DNA of 15,352 nt from Bacteroidota bacterium (GTDB taxonomy: Bacteria > Bacteroidota > Bacteroidia > Flavobacteriales > Flavobacteriaceae): assembly GCA_009936675.1 (NCBI GenBank), contig JAACDY010000078.1, positions 1-15,352 on the forward strand. The letters are read 5' to 3'. The notes beneath the pieces are model-generated. The model was not told the origin of the DNA, did not search any database, and saw only the letters and a list, made by a program, of their open reading frames with translations. The translations under genes were made by a program, and so were the position numbers. How positions within the stretch are numbered: the first letter of the stretch is position 1; every line of letters begins with the position of its first letter. Positions 14,095-15,352 of the stretch are shown piece after piece.

Positions 14095-15347
14095 AATTTG
14101 AAAGTGTTTTTAATTTCATTTAAATAATCTAGTTTTTCCCAAGTAAAAAGTTCAACGGTTTTCTCCACCCTTCCAATATAGGGTGATTCAAAGATTTTTG
14201 TGATCTCTTTTGGCTGTCTTCCCATGTGACCATAGGCGGCAGTTTCTAGGTAGATTGGGTTTCTTAGTTTAAGTCTATTTTCGATGGCAAAAGGTCGCAG
14301 GTCGAAAATTTCACTCACCTTGTCAGCAATTGCTGGATCAGAGAGGGAAACTTTGGAGGTGTTGTAAGTGTTGATGTTAATGGAAGTAGGTTCTACCACG
14401 CCAATGGCATAACTGAGTTGAACCAAAATCTCTTTGGCTACACCTGCCGCCACCAGATTTTTTGCGATATGTCTCGCTGCATAAGCAGCACTTCGGTCTA
14501 CTTTACTGGGATCTTTTCCGCTGAAAGCTCCACCTCCGTGTGCTCCTTTCCCTCCATAAGTATCAACAATAATTTTTCTTCCGGTTAATCCTGTATCTCC
14601 ATGAGGACCTCCAATCACAAATTTTCCTGTGGGATTGATGTGATAAGTAATATCGTCATTGAATAATTTTTGAATGTGATCCGGTTCTTTTTCAATTACA
14701 TTTTTAATGGCAATATTAATGATGTCGCTTTTGATTTTTTCGAGCATCTGTTCATCGTCCTCTAAAAATTGATCGTGTTGGGTGGAAACCACAATGGTAT
14801 CGATACGTAATGGTTCCCCTTGGTCAGTGTATTCAATGGTAACCTGCGATTTTGAATCAGGACGTAGATATGTAATATCTTTGTTATCCCTTCTGAGGGC
14901 GGCGAGTTCAATCAAAATTTTGTGTGATAAATCCAAAGCCAACGGAATGTAGTTGTGCGTTTCATCGGTGGCATAACCGAACATGATTCCTTGGTCACCA
15001 GCTCCTTGATTTTCTTTTTCGGCTCGGTCTACTCCTCGGTTGATGTCTTGTGACTGTTCATGGATCAAAGAGATTACCCCACAAGAGTTACCACTAAATT
15101 GGTATTCGTCTTTGGTGTAACCGATATTGTTTATGGTTTCGCGAGCGATACTTTGAACGTCTAAGTAGGTATGACTTTTTACCTCTCCGGCCAGTATAGC
15201 TTGTCCGGTTGTAACCAAGGTTTCACAGGCTACTTTGCTCTCAGGGTCAAAGGCAATAAAGTTGTCCAAAAGTGCATCGCTGATTTGATCCGAGACCTTG
15301 TCTGGATGTCCTTCGCTGACAGATTCTGAAGTGAAAAAATATGACAT
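14091..15347 (-). CDS. metK: S-adenosylmethionine synthase
   Basis: A 418-residue enzyme making SAM from methionine and ATP. It shows FTSESVSEGHPDKVSDQ (5-21) with the ATP-binding GHPDK, GAGDQG (115-120), IGGPHGDTGLTGRK (245-258) and the glycine-rich phosphate loop GGGAFSGKD (271-279). The length is above that of the E. coli enzyme (384), mainly through a somewhat longer central region. It is the first gene seen of the methionine operon, so the end product of the pathway and the synthesis genes share one transcript. Only 5 nt of upstream sequence are inside the window, so the promoter, and any SAM-sensing riboswitch expected for such an operon, cannot be assessed. It overlaps metY by 4 nt. 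Confidence 0.97.
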   Translation of the reverse strand: MSYFFTSESVSEGHPDKVSDQISDALLDNFIAFDPESKVACETLVTTGQAILAGEVKSHTYLDVQSIARETINNIGYTKDEYQFSGNSCGVISLIHEQSQDINRGVDRAEKENQGAGDQGIMFGYATDETHNYIPLALDLSHKILIELAALRRDNKDITYLRPDSKSQVTIEYTDQGEPLRIDTIVVSTQHDQFLEDDEQMLEKIKSDIINIAIKNVIEKEPDHIQKLFNDDITYHINPTGKFVIGGPHGDTGLTGRKIIVDTYGGKGAHGGGAFSGKDPSKVDRSAAYAARHIAKNLVAAGVAKEILVQLSYAIGVVEPTSININTYNTSKVSLSDPAIADKVSEIFDLRPFAIENRLKLRNPIYLETAAYGHMGRQPKEITKIFESPYIGRVEKTVELFTWEKLDYLNEIKNTFKL

Positions 15348-15352
15348 TTATA

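Noticed and set aside
15348..15352. SAM riboswitch or promoter upstream of metK
   Set aside because: Only 5 nt are available, so nothing can be said.
1..15352. CRISPR arrays, insertion sequences, tRNA or rRNA genes, phage or defence genes
   Set aside because: No direct-repeat arrays, transposase motifs, terminal inverted repeats or RNA gene signatures were seen. Outside the 3.1-4.6 kb region the window is ordinary biosynthetic operons.

Overview
The window reads as a piece of a Bacteroidota chromosome, most likely a flavobacterium-like lineage. The evidence is the AT-rich composition, promoters of the Bacteroidota type (TTTG, about 19 nt, TAnnTTTG), little sign of Shine-Dalgarno sequences, a GldA-type ABC ATPase, a methionine synthase split into two genes, and an aromatic operon in the order pheA, aminotransferase, tyrA, DAHP synthase. 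The taxon is an inference from gene content and motifs; no database was consulted.

Left part (1-3263, minus strand): a tightly packed phenylalanine/tyrosine operon. It runs from a consensus promoter (3233-3263) through a Phe/Tyr-rich 22-residue leader peptide (3148-3216) and an intrinsic terminator directly in front of pheA (3095-3122). It continues with pheA, a class I/II aminotransferase, tyrA, and the start of a DAHP synthase gene cut by the window edge. Leader, alternative hairpins and terminator together form a classical ribosome-mediated transcription attenuator. This is the most informative regulatory element in the window.

Middle (3264-5604, plus strand): first, a small two-helix membrane protein ORF (3321-3496) whose frame breaks in a run of eight T. 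Next, a Gfo/Idh/MocA oxidoreductase (3609-4600) broken by an apparent one-base loss near 4025. Last, an intact GldA-like ABC ATPase (4705-5604), preceded by a Bacteroidota-type -7 element.

Right part (5601-15352, minus strand): an eight-gene methionine/SAM operon in the transcription order metK, metY, metX, osmC-like, metZ, metH N-terminal part, metH C-terminal part, metF. Genes are separated by 9 nt or less, or overlap. Together they cover homoserine acylation, direct sulfhydrylation (two related PLP enzymes), cobalamin-dependent remethylation with its folate supply, and SAM synthesis. The homocysteine-binding metH gene is interrupted by a one-base shortfall in a run of eight A. The operon promoter, and any SAM-sensing element, lies beyond the right edge.

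Three single-base frame breaks occur within about 6.3 kb, all fixed by adding one base and two of them in 8-mer homopolymers. Assembly or sequencing error is the leading explanation, with true decay or slippage-based expression as alternatives.
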